From: Euonymus europaeus
Lineage: Eukaryota > Streptophyta > Magnoliopsida > Celastrales > Celastraceae
NCBI GenBank assembly: GCA_963580455.1
Contig: OY756960.1
Coordinates: forward strand, 1,054,001 to 1,118,000
DNA length: 64,000 nt
Direction of reading: 5' to 3'
The position numbers and the translations under genes were made by a program. This document shows positions 49,619-61,542 of this stretch, in pieces. Below the pieces are notes generated by a model, which did no database searches, had not been told where the DNA came from, and worked only from the letters and a program-made list of their open reading frames with translations. Numbering within the stretch: position 1 is the first letter of the stretch; the number at the start of each line of letters is the position of its first letter.

Positions 49619-50829
49619 GATTTTTAGCTTGATTTCACACTAATTTTCGAGCTCTACGATCCTGGCGTTTCCGATTTTGATTTCAGAACTCGTGGCTAGT
49701 TGGTCTCGTTTCACCTAGTTAGCCGCGAAATGTGGTTTCTTTACGTAAACGGTTTTATGAATATCCGTTGACTCCGAGTTCTGAATTCGGTGATTTTTAG
49801 CTTGATTTCACACTAATTTTCGAGCTCTACGATCCTGGCGTTTCGGATTTTGATTTCAGAACTCGTGGCTAGTTGGTCTCGTTTCACCTAGTTAGCCGCG
49901 AAATGTGGTTTCTTTACGTAAACGGTTTTATGAATATCCGTTGACTCCGAGTTCTGAATTCGGTGATTTTTAGCTTGATTTCACACTAATTTTCGAGCTC
50001 TACGATCCTGGCATTTCGGATTTTGATTTCAGAACTCGTGGCTAGTTGGTCTCGTTTCACCTAGTTAGCCGCGAAATGTGGTTTCTTTACGTAAACGGTT
50101 TTATGAATATCCGTTGACTCCGAGTTCTGAATTCGGTGATTTTTAGCTTGATTTCACACTAATTTTCGAGCTCTACGATCCTGGCATTTCGGATTTTGAT
50201 TTCAGAACTCGTGGCTAGTTGGTCTCGTTTCACCTAGTTAGCCGCGAAATGTGGTTTCTTTACGTAAACGGTTTTATGAATATCCGTTGACTCCGAGTTC
50301 TGAATTCGGTGATTTTTAGCTTGATTTCACACTAATTTTCGAGCTCTACGATCCTGGCGTTTCCGATTTTGATTTCAGAACTCGTGGCTAGTTGGTCTCG
50401 TTTCACCTAGTTAGCCGCGAAATGTGGTTTCTTTACGTAAACGGTTTTATGAATATCCGTTGACTCCGAGTTCTGAATTCGGTGATTTTTAGCTTGATTT
50501 CACACTAATTTTCGAGCTCTACGATCCTGGCGTTTCGGATTTTGATTTCAGAACTCGTGGCTAGTTGGTCTCGTTTCACCTAGTTAGCCGCGAAATGTGG
50601 TTTCTTTACGTAAACGGTTTTATGAATATCCGTTGACTCCGAGTTCTGAATTCGGTGATTTTTAGCTTGATTTCACACTAATTTTCGAGCTCTACGATCC
50701 TGGCATTTCGGATTTTGATTTCAGAACTCGTGGCTAGTTGGTCTCGTTTCACCTAGTTTGCCGCGAAATGTGGTTTCTTTACGTAAACGGTTTTATGAAT
50801 ATCCGTTGACTCCGAGTTCTGAATTCGGT
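49619..50829 (+). repeat. 4-monomer (692 bp) repeat of ACTAATTTT-type monomers
   Basis: Seven consecutive monomers carry CACACTAATTTTCG. Their middles read, in order, TTTCCGATT, TTTCGG, CATTTCGG, CATTTCGG, TTTCCGATT, TTTCGG and CATTTCGG. This is a 4-monomer unit of 692 bp and three quarters of a second copy. Elsewhere in the block such monomers come singly or in short runs. It is a small, local, probably recent amplification inside higher-order repeat II. The seventh monomer also has TAGTTTGCCGCG, which resumes the usual order. Confidence 0.85.
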
Positions 50830-53800
50830 GATTTTTAGCTTGATTTCACACTACTTTTCGAGCTCTACCATCCTGGCATTTCGGATTTTGATTTCAGAAA
50901 TCGTGGCTAGTAGGTCTCGTTTCACCTAGTTAGCCGCGAAATGTGGTTTCTTTACGTAAACGGTTTTATGAATATCCGTTGACTCCGAGTTCTGAATTCG
51001 GTGATTTTTAGCTTGATTTCAAACTACTTTTCGAGCTCTACGATCCTGGCATTTCGGAATTTGATTTAAGAACTCGTGGCTAGTTGGTTTCGTTTCACCT
51101 AGTTAGCCGCGAAATGTGGTTTCTTTACGTAAACGGTTTTATGAATATCCGATGACTCCGAGTTCTGAATTCGGTGATTTTTAGCTTGATTTCACACTAC
51201 TTTTCGAGCTCTACGATCCTGGCGTTTCGGATTTTTATTTCAGAACTCGTGGCTAGTTGGTCTCGTTTCACCTAGTTAGCCGCGAAATGTGGTTTCTTTA
51301 CGTAAACGGTTTTATGAATATCCGTTGACTCCGAGTTCTGAATTCGGTGATTTTTAGCTTGATTTCACACTAATTTTCGAGCTCTACGATCCTGGCGTTT
51401 CGGATTTTGATTTCAGAACTCGTGGCTAGTTGGTCTCGTTTCACCTATTTAGCCGCAAAATGTGGTTTCTTTACGTAAACGGTTTTATGAATATCCGTTG
51501 ACTCCGAGTTCTGAATTCGGTGATTTTTAGCTTGATTTCACACTAATTTTCGAGCTCTACGATCCTGACGTTTCGGATTTTGATTTCAGAACTCGTAGCT
51601 AGTTGGTCTCGTTTCACCTAGTTAGCCGCGAAATGTGGATCTTTACGTAAACGGTTTTATGAATATCCGTTGACTCCGAGTTCTGAATTCGGTGATTTTT
51701 AGCTTGATTTCACACTACTTTTCGAGCTCTACGATCCTGGCGTTTCGGATTTTGATTTCAGAACTCGTGGCTAGTTGGTCTCGTTTCACCTAGTTTGCCG
51801 CGAAATGTGGTTTCTTTACGTAAACGGTTTTATGAATATCCGTTGACTCCGAGTTCTGAATACGGTGATTTTTAGCTTGATTTCATACTACTTTTCGAGC
51901 TCTACGATCCTGGCATTTCGGAATTTTATTTCAGAACTCGTGGCTAGTTGGTCTCGTTTCACCTAGTTAGCCGCGAAATGTGGTTTCTTTACGTAAACGG
52001 TTTTATGAATATCCGTTGACTCCGAGTTCTGAATTCGGTGATTTTTAGCTTGATTTCACACTACTTTTCGAGCTCTACACTCCTGGCGTTTCGGATTTTG
52101 ATTTCAGAACTCGTGGCTAGTTGGTCTCGTTTCACCTAGTTAGCCGCGAAATGTGGTTTCTTTACGTAAACGATTTTATGAATATCCGTTGACTCCGAGT
52201 TCTGAATTCGGTGATTTTTAGCTTGATTACACACTACTTTTCGCGCTCTACGATCCTGGCGTTTCGGATTTTGATTTCAGAACTCGTGGCTAGTTGGTCT
52301 CGTTTCACCTAGTTAGCCGCGAAATGTGGTTTCTTTACGTAAACGGTTTTATGAATATCCATTGACTCCGAGTTCTGAATTCGATGATTTTTAGCTTGAT
52401 TTCACACTAATTTTCGAGCTCTACGATCCTGGCGTTTCGGATTTTGATTTCAGAACTCGTAGCTAGTTGGTCTCGTTTCACCTAGTTAGCCGCGAAATGT
52501 GGATCTTTACGTAAACGGTTTTATGAATATCCGTTGACTCCGAGTTCTGAATTCGGTGATTTTTAGCTTGATTTCACACTACTTTTCGAGCTCTACGATC
52601 CTGGCGTTTCGGATTTTGATTTCAGAACTCGTGGCTAGTTGGTCTCGTTTCACCTAGTTTGCCGCGAAATGTGGTTTCTTTACGTAAACGGTTTTATGAA
52701 TATCCGTTGACTCCGAGTTCTGAATTCGGTGATTTTTAGCTTGATTTCATACTACTTTTCGACCTCTACGATCCTGGTGTTTCGGAATTTGATTTCAGAA
52801 CTCGTGGCTAGTTGGTCTCGTTTCACCTAGTTAGCCGCGAAATGTGGTTTCTTTACGTAAACGGTTTTATGAATATCCGTTGACTCCGAGTTCTGAATTC
52901 GGTGATTTTTAGCTTGATTTCACACTACTTTTCGAGCTCTACAATCCTGGCGTTTCGGATTCTGATTTCAGAACTCGTGGCTAGTTGGTCTCGTTTCACC
53001 TAGTTAGCCGCGAAATGTGGTTTCTTTACGTAAACGGTTTTATGAATATCCGTTGACTCCGAGTTCTGAATTCGGTGATTTTTAGCTTGATTACACACTA
53101 CTTTTCGAGCTCTACGATCCTGGCGTTTCGGATTTTGATTTCAGAACTCGTGGCTAGTTGGTCTCGTTTCACCTAGTTAGCCGCGAAATGTGGTTTCTTT
53201 ACGTAAACGGTTTTATGAATATCCGTTGACTCCGAGTTCTGAATTCGGTGATTTTTAGCTTGATTTCACACTAATTTTCGAGCTCTACGATCCTGGCGTT
53301 TCCGATTTTGATTTCTGAACTCGTGGCTAGTTGGTCTCGTTTCACCTAGTTAGCCGCGAAATGTGGTTTCTTTACGTAAACGGTTTTATGAATATCCGTT
53401 GACTCCGAGTTCTGAATTCGGTGATTTTTAGCTTGATTTCACACTACTTTTCGAGCTCTACGATCCTGGCATTTCGGATTTTGATTTCAGAACTCGTGGC
53501 TAGTTGGTCTCGTTTCACCTAGTTAGCCGCGAAATGTGGTTTCTTTACGTAAACGGTTTTATGAATATCCGTTGACTCCGAGTTCTGAATTCGGTGATTT
53601 TTAGCTTGATTTCACACTACTTTTCGAGCTCTACAATCCTGGCATTTCGGATTTTGATTTCAGAAATCGTGGCTAGTAGGTCTCGTTTCACCTAGTTAGC
53701 CGCGAAATGTGGTTTCTTTACGTAAACGGTTTTATGAATATCCGTTGACTCCGAGTTCTGAATTCGGTGATTTTTAGCTTTATTTCAAACTACTTTTCGA

Positions 53801-54460
53801 GCTCTACGATCCTGGCGTTTCGGAATTTGATTTCAGAACTCGTGGCTAGTTGGTCTCGTTTCACCTAGTTAGCCGCGAAATGTGGTTTCTTTACGTAAAC
53901 GGTTTTATGAATATCCGATGACTCCGAGTTCTGAATTCGGTGATTTTTAGCTTGATTTCACACTACTTTTCGAGCTCTACAATCCTGGCATTTCGGATTT
54001 TGATTTCAGAACTCGTGGCTAGTTGGTCTCGTTTCACCTAGTTAGCCGCGAAATGTGGTTTCTTTACGTAAACGGTTTTATGAATATCCGTTGACTCCGA
54101 GTTCTGAATTCGGTGATTTTTAGCTTGATTACACACTACTTTTCGAGCTCTACGATCCTGGCGTTTCGGATTTTGATTTCAGAACTCGTGGCTAGTTGGT
54201 CTCGTTTCACCTAGTTAGCCGCGAAATGTGGTTTCTTTACGTAAACGGTTTTATGAATATCCGTTGACTCCGAGTTCTGAATTCGGTGATTTTTAGCTTG
54301 ATTATACACTACTTTTCGAGCTCTACGATCCTGGCGTTTCGGATTTTGATTTCAGAACTCGTGGCTAGTTGGTCTCGTTTCACCTAGTTAGCCGCGAAAT
54401 GTGGTTTCTTTACGTAAACGGTTTTATGAATATCCGTTGACTCCGAGTTCTGAATTCGGT

Positions 54461-56526
54461 GATTTTTAGCTTGATTTCACACTACTTTTCGAGCTCTACG
54501 ATCCTGGCGTTTCGGATTTTGATTTCAGAACTCGTGGCTAGTAGGTCTCGTTTCACCTAGTTAGCCGCGAATTGTGGTTTCTTTACGTAAACGGTTTTAT
54601 GAATCCGTTGTCTCCGAGTTCTGAATTCGGTGATTTTTCGTTTGATTACACACTACTTTTCGAGCTCTACGACCCTGGCGTTTCGGATTTTGATTTCAGA
54701 AATCGTGGCTAGTAGGTCTCGTTTCACCTAGTTAGCCGCGAAATGTGGTTTCTTTACGTAAACGGTTTTATGAATCCGTTGTCTCCGAGTTCTGAATTCG
54801 GTGATTTTTCGTTTGATTACACACTACTTTTCGAGCTCTACAATCCTGGTGTTTCGGATTTTGATTTCAGAACTCGGGGCTAGTAGGTCTCGTTTCACCT
54901 AGTTAGCCGCGAAATGTGGTTTCTTTACGTAAACGGTTTTATGAATTTCCGTTGACTCCGAGTTCTGAATTCGGTGATTTTTAGCTTGATTTCACACTAC
55001 TTTTCGAGCTCTACAATCCTGGCATTTCGGATTTTGATTTCAGAACTCGTGGCTAGTAGGTCTCGTTTCACCTAATTAGCCGCGAAATATGGTTTCTTTA
55101 CGTAAACGGTTTTATGAATATCCGTTGACTCCGAGTTCTGAATTCGGTGATTTTTAGCTTGGTTTCACAGTACTTTTCGAGCTCTACGATCCTGGCGTTT
55201 CGGATTTTGATTTCAGAACTCGTGGCTAGTTGGTCTCGTTTCACCTAGTTAGCCGCGAAATGTGGTTTCTTTACGTAAACGGTTTTATGAATATCCGTTG
55301 ACTCCGAGTTCTGAATTCGGTGATTTTTAGCTTGATTTCACACTAATTTTCGAGCTCTACGATCCTGGTATTTCGGATTTTGATTTCAGAACTCGTGGCT
55401 AGTTGGTCTCGTTTCACCTAGTTAGCCGCGAAATGTGGTTTCTTTACGTAAACGGTTTTATGAATATCCGTTGACTCCGAGTTCTGAATTCGGTGATTTT
55501 TCGCTTGATTTCACACTACTTTTCGAGCTCTACAATCCTGCCGTTTTGGATTTTGATTTCAGAACTCGTGGCTAGTAGGTCTCGTTTCACCTAGTTAGCC
55601 GCGAATTGTGGTTTCTTTACGTAAACGGTTTTATGAATCCGTTGTCTCCGAGTTCTGAATTCGGTGATTTTTCGTTTGATTACACACTACTTTTCGAGCT
55701 CTACGACCCTGGCGTTTCGGATTTTGATTTCAGAACTCGTGGCTACTTGGTCTCGTTTCACTTATTTAGCCGCGAAATGTGGTTTCTTTACGTAAACGGT
55801 TTTATGAATATCCGTTGACTCCGAGTTCTGAATTCAGTGATTTTTAGCTTGATTTCACACTACTTTTCGAGCTCTACAATCCTGGCATTTCGGATTTTGA
55901 TTTCAGAACTCGTGGCTAGTAGGTCTCGTTTCACCTAGTTAGCCGCGAAATATGGTTTCTTTACGTAAACGGTTTTATGAATATCCGTTGACTCCGAGTT
56001 CTGAATTCGGTGATTTTTAGCTTGATTTCACACTACTTTTCGAGCTCTACGATCCTGGCGTTTCGGATTTTGATTTCAGAACTCGTGGCTAGTAGGTCTC
56101 GTTTCACCTAGTTAGCCGCGAATTGTGGTTTCTTTACGTAAACGGTTTTATGAATCCGTTGTCTCCGAGTTCTGAATTCGGTGATTTTTAGCTTGATTTC
56201 ACACTAATTTTCGAGCTCTACGATCCTGGCGTTTCGGATTTTGATTTCAGAACTCGTGGCTAGTTGGTCTCGTTTCACCTAGTTAGCCGCGAAATGTGGT
56301 TTCTTTACGTAAACGGTTTTATGAATCCGTTGTCTCCGAGTTCTGAATTCGGTGACTTTTAGCTTGATTTCACACTACTTTTCGAGCTCTACGATCCTGG
56401 CGTTTCGGATTTTGATTTCAGAACTCGTGGCTAGTTGGTCTCGTTTCACCTAGTTAGCCGCGAAATGTGGTTTCTTTACGTAAACGGTTTTATGAATATC
56501 CGTTGACTCCGAGTTCTGAATTCGGT
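54461..56526 (+). repeat. Block F: transition block with 171-bp monomers, 12 monomers
   Basis: Five of twelve monomers have GAATCCGTTGTCTCC in place of GAATATCCGTTGACTCC, a loss of two bases plus an A-to-T change. The sites are at about 54604, 54774, 55638, 56154 and 56326. Three times the next monomer starts GATTTTTCGTTTGATTAC (54632, 54803 and 55666). Other block markers are GCGAATTGTGG, TACGACCCTGG, CACCTAATTAGCC and GAAATATGG. TAGTAGG returns here after being rare in block E. The block joins the block E family to the quite different block G family and shares features of blocks A and D. Confidence 0.88.
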
Positions 56527-57045
56527 GATTTTTAGCTTGATTACACACTACTTTTCGAGCTCTACGATCCTGGCGTTTCGGATATTGATTTCAGAACTCA
56601 TGGCTAGTTGGTCTCGTTTCACCTAGTTAGCCGCGAAATGTGGTTTCTTTACGTAAACGGTTTTATGAATATCCGTTGACTCCGAGTTCTGAATTCGGTG
56701 ATTTGTAGCTTGATTACACACTACTTTTCGAGCTCTACGATCCTGGGGTTTCGGATATTGATTTAAAAACTCGTGGCTAGTTGGTCTCGTTTCACCTAGT
56801 TAGCCGCGAAATGCGGTTTCTTTACGTAAACGGTTTTATGAATATCCGTTGACTCCGAGTTCTGAATTCGGTGATTTTTAGCTTGATTTCACGCTACTTT
56901 TCGAGCTCTACGATCCTGGGGTTTCGGATATTGATTTCAAAACTCGTGCCTAGTTGGTCTCGTTTCACCTAGTTAGCCGCGAAATGTGGTTTCTTTACGT
57001 AAACGGTTTTATGAATATCCGTTGACTCCGAGTTCTGAATTCGGT

Positions 57046-59121
57046 GATTTTTAGCTTGATTTCACACTACTTTTCGAGCTCTACAATCCTGGCGTTTCGG
57101 ATTTTGATTTCAGAACTCGTGGCTAGTAGGTCTCATTTCTCCCAGTTAGCCGCGAAATGTGGTTTCTTTACGTAAACGGTTTTATGAATATCCGTTGACT
57201 CCGAGTTCTGAATTCGGTGATTTTTAGCTTGATTTCACACTACTTTTCGAGCTCTACAATCCTGGCGTTTCGGAATTTGATTTCAGAACTCATGGCTAGT
57301 TGGTCTCGTTTCACCTAGTTAGCCGCGAAATGTGGTTTCTTTACGTAAACGGTTTTATGAATATCCGTTGACTCCGAGTTCTGAATTCGGTGATTTTTAG
57401 CTTGATTTCACACTACTTTTCGAGCTCTACGATCCTGGTGTTTCGGATTTTGATTTCAGAACTCGTGGCTAGTTGGTCTCGTTTCACCTAGTTAGCCGCG
57501 AAATGCGGTTTCTTTACGTAAACGGTATTATGAATATTCGTTGACTCCGAGTTCTGAATTCGGTGATTTTTAGCTTGATTTCACGCTACTTTTCGAGATC
57601 TACGATCCTGGCGTTTCGGAAATTTATTTGAGAACTCGTGGCTAGTTGGTCTCGTTTCACCTAGTTAGCCTCGAAATGTGGTTTCTTTACGTAAACGGTT
57701 TTATGAATATCCGTTGACTCCGAGTTCTGAATTCGGTGATTTTTAGCTTGATTTCACACTACTTTTCGAGCTCTACGATCCTGGCGTTTCGGATATTGAT
57801 TTCAGAAATCGTGGCTAGTTGGTCTCGTTTCACCTAGTTAGCCGCGAAATGTGGTTTCTTTACGTAAACGGTTTTATGAATATCCGTTGACTCCGAGTTA
57901 AGAATTCGGTGATTTTTAGCTTGATTACACACTACGTTTCGAGCTCTACGATCCTGGCATTTTGGATATTGATTTAAAAACTCGTGGCTAGTTGGTCTCG
58001 TTTCACCTAGTTAGCCGCGAAATGCGGTTTCTTTACGTAAACGGTTTTATGAATATCCGTTGACTCCGAGTTCTGAATTCGGTGATTTTTAGCTTGATTT
58101 CACGCTACTTTTCGAGCTCTACGATCCTGGGGTTTCGGATATTGATTTCAGAACTCGTGGCTAGTTGGTCTCGTTTCACCTAGTTAGCCGCGAAATGCGG
58201 TTTCTTTACGTAAACGGTTTTATGAATATCCATTGACTCCGAGTTCTGAATTCGGTGATTTTTAGCTTGATTTCACACTACTTTTCGAGCTCTACTATCC
58301 TGGCGTTTCGGATTTTGATTTCAGAACTCGTGGCTAGTTGGTCTCGTTTCACCTAGTTAGCCTCGAAATGTGGTTTCTTTACGTAAACGGTTTTATGAAT
58401 ATCCGTTGACTCCGAGTTCTGAATTCGGTGATTTTTAGCTTGATTTCACACTACTTTTCGAGCTCTACGATCCTGGCATTTCGGATATTGATTTCAGAAC
58501 TTGTGGCTAGTTGGTCTCGTTTCACCTAGTTAGCCGCGAAATGTGGTTTCTTTACGTAAACGGTTTTATGAATATCCGTTGACTCCGAGTTCTGAATTCG
58601 GTGATTTTTAGCTTGATTACACTCTACTTTTCGAGCTCTACGATCCTGGCATTTCGGATATTGATTTAAAAACTCGTGGCTAGTTGGTCTCGTTTCACCT
58701 AGTTAGTCGCGAAATGCGGTTTCTTTACGTAAACGGTTTTATGAATATCAGTTGACTCCGAGTTCTGAATTCGGTGATTTTTAGCTTGATTTCACGCTAC
58801 TTTTCGAGCTCTACGATCCTGGCGTTTCGGATATTGATTTCAGAACTCGTGGCTAGTTGGTCTCGTTTCACCTAGTTAGCCGCGAAATTTGGTTTCTTTA
58901 CGTAAACGGTTTTATGAATATCCGTTGACTCCGAGTTCTGAATTCGGTGATTTTTAGCTTGATTTCACGCTACTTTTCGAGCTCTACGATCCTGGTGTTT
59001 CGGATATTGATTTCAGAACTCGTGGCTAGTTGGTCTCGTTTCACCTAGTTAGCCGCGAAATGTGGTTTCTTTACGTAAACGGTTTTATGAATATCCGTTG
59101 ACTCCGAGTTCTGAATTCGTT
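57046..59121 (+). repeat. Higher-order repeat III, early diverged unit (12 monomers)
   Basis: This is a 2076-bp stretch bounded by TTCTCCCAG monomers, the first of which has TCTCATTTC in place of TCTCGTTTC. It shares the GGTATTATGAATATTCG (about 57527), GAGATCTACG, TAGCCTCGAAATG and GATTTAAAAACTCG monomers with later units, but in a different spacing. All twelve copies are 173 bp. It is clearly related to the two later units but not in full register with them, so it is a more diverged copy. Confidence 0.75.
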
Positions 59122-61542
59122 GATTTTTAGCTTGATTTCACGCTACTTTTCGAGCTCTACAATCCTGGCGTTTCGGATTTTGATTTCAGAACTCGTGGCT
59201 AGTAGGTCTCGTTTCTCCCAGTTAGCCGCGAAATGTGCTTTCTTTACGTAAACGGTTTTATGAATATCCGTTGACTCCGAGTTCTGAATTCGGTGATTTT
59301 TAGCTTGATTACACACTACTTTTCGAGCTCTACGATCCTGGCGTTTTGGATTTTGATTTCAGAACCCGTGGCTAGTTGGTCTCGTTTCACCTATTTAGCC
59401 GCGAAATGTGGTTTCTTTACGTAAACGGTTTTAGGAATATCCGTTGACTCCGAGTTCTGAATTCGGTGATTTTTAGCTTGATTTCACGCTACTTTTCGAG
59501 CTCTTTGATCCTGGCGTTTCGGATTTTGATTTCAGAACTCGTCTCTAGTAGGTCTCGTTTCACCTAGTTAGCCGCGAAATGTGGTTTCTTTACGTAAACA
59601 GTTTTATGAATATCCGTTGACTCCGAGTTCTGAATTCGGTGATTTTTAGCTTGATTTCACACTACTTTTCGAGCTCTACGATCCTGGCGTTTCGGATATT
59701 GATTTCAGAACTCATGGCTAGTTGGTCTCGTTTCACCTAGTTAGCCGCGAAATGTGGTTTCTTTACGTAAACGGTTTTATGAATATCCGTTGACTCCGAG
59801 TTCTGAATTCGGTGATTTTTAGCTTGATTTCACACTACTTTTCGAGCTCTACGATCCTGGTGTTTCGGATTTTGATTTCAGAACTCGTGGCTAGTTGGTC
59901 TCGTTTCACCTAGTTAGCCGCGAAATGCGGTTTCTTTACGTAAACGGTATTATGAATATTCGTTGACTCCGAGTTCTGAATTCGGTGATTTTTAGCTTGA
60001 TTTCACGCTACTTTTCGAGATCTACGATCCTGGCCTTTCGGAAATTGATTTCAGAACTCGTGGCTAGTTGGTCTCGTTTCACCTAGTTAGCCTCGAAATG
60101 TGGTTTCTTTACGTAAACGGTTTTATGAATATCCGTTGACTCCGAGTTCTGAATTCGGTGATTTTTAGCTTGATTTCACACTACTTTTCGAGCTCTACGA
60201 TCCTGGCGTTTCGGATATTGATTTCAGAACTCGTGGCTAGTTGTTCTCGTTTCACCTAGTTAGCCGCGAAATGTGGTTTCTTTACGTAAACGGTTTTATG
60301 AATATCCGTTGACTCCGAGTTCTGAATTCGGTGATTTTTAGCTTGATTTCACGCTACTTTTCGAGCTCTACGATCCTGGCATTTCGGATATTGATTTAAA
60401 AACTCGTGGCTAGTTGGTCTCGTTTCACCTAGTTAGCCGCGAAATGCGGTTTCTTTACGTAAACGGTTTTATGAATATCCGTTGACTCCGAGTTCTGAAT
60501 TCGGTGATTTTTAGCTTGATTTCACGCTACTTTTCGAGCTCTACGATCCTGGCGTTTCGGATATTGACTTCAGAACTCGTGGCTAGTTGGTCTCGTTTCA
60601 CCTAGTTAGCCGCGAAATGTGGTTTCTTTACGTAAACGGTTTTATGAATATCCATTGACTCCGAGTTCTGAATTCGGTGATTTTTAGCTTGATTTCACAC
60701 TACTTTTCGAGCTCTACGATCCTGGCGTTTCGGATATTGATTTCAGAACTCGTGGCTAGTTGTTCTCGTTTCACCTAGTTAGCCGCGAAATGTGGTTTCT
60801 TTACGTAAACGGTTTTATGAATATCCGTTGACTCCGAGTTCTGAATTCGGTGATTTTTAGCTTGATTACACGCTACTTTTCGAGATCTACGATCCTGGCA
60901 TTTCGGAAATTGATTTAAAAACTCGTGGCTAGTTGGTCTCGTTTCATCTAGTTAGCCGCGAAATGCGGTTTCTTTACGTAAACGGTTTTATGAATATCCG
61001 TTGACTCCGAGTTCTGAATTCGGTGATTTTTAGCTTGATTTCACGCTACTTTTCGAGCTCTACGATCCTGGCGTTTCGGATATTGACTTCAGAACTCGTG
61101 GCTAGTTGGTCTCGTTTCACCTAGTTAGCCGCGAAATGTGGTTTTTTACGTAAACGGTTTTATGAATATCCGTTGACTCCGAGTTCTGAATTCAGTGATT
61201 TTTAGCTTGATTACACACTACTTTTCGAGCTCTACGATCCTGGCATTTCGGATATTGATTTCAGAACTCGTGGCTAGTAGGTCTCGTTTCACCTAGTTAA
61301 CCGCGAAATGCGGTTTCTTTACGTAAACGGTTTTATGAATATCCGTTGACTCCGAGTTCTGAATTCGGTGATTTTTAGCTTGATTTCACGCTACTTTTTG
61401 AGCTCTACGATCCTGGGGTTTCGGATATTGATTTCAGAACTCATGGCTAGTTGGTCTCGTTTCACCTAGTTAGCCGCGAAATGTGGTTTCTTTACGTAAA
61501 CGGTTTTATGAATATCCGTTGACTCCGAGTTCTGAATTCGGT
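59122..61542 (+). repeat. Higher-order repeat III, 14-monomer unit (2421 bp)
   Basis: This opens with the TTCTCCCAG monomer, then GCGTTTTGG with AACCCGTGG and TTTTAGGAATATCC, then CGTCTCTAGTAGG with AAACAGTTTTATG. Next comes an ACTCATGGC/GGATATTG monomer (59641-59813) absent from the next unit. Then follow GGTATTATG, GAGATCTACG with TAGCCTCG, and a triplet TAGTTGTTCTCG / GATTTAAAAACTCG / GATATTGACTTC that occurs twice (519-bp sub-repeat). The 1-base-deleted TGTGGTTTTTTACG monomer, GTTAACCGCG and an ACTCATGGC monomer close the unit. Confidence 0.92.

Larger units (their letters stand above)
27836..54460 (+). repeat. Block E: mosaic higher-order repeat II, 154 monomers
   Basis: Nearly all monomers carry TAGTTGG. 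The 172-bp monomers with CGTAGCTAG and TGTGGATC or TGTGCATC start at 28182, 29565, 31467, 32331, 33195, 35270, 37345, 38209, 40284, 42359, 43223, 44260, 46508, 47372, 48582, 51522 and 52386. The spacings are 8, 11, 5, 5, 12, 12, 5, 12, 12, 5, 6, 13, 5, 7, 17 and 5 monomers. The one before is often CTATTTAGCCGCAAAATG, the one after is usually GTTTGCCGCG or ATTTGCCGCG, then TTTCATACTAC with CGGAATTTG. So a 12-monomer unit and a 5-monomer module have been shuffled repeatedly. Confidence 0.88.

Noticed and set aside
55606..55818. A 70-codon open reading frame with the MWFLYVNGF motif at both ends
   Set aside because: It starts at a TTG, lies wholly in satellite monomers, and is open only because local changes in block F (the 2-bp deletion with GACTCC->GTCTCC, TTTTTCG for TTTTTAG, and CTACTTGG for CTAGTTGG) remove the usual stops. 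The repeated motif is just the same monomer segment read twice. No coding support.
54461..56526. Insertion of a mobile element at the block F transition
   Set aside because: All twelve monomers stay in phase, with only five 2-base deletions. No foreign sequence, target-site duplication or terminal repeat is present.
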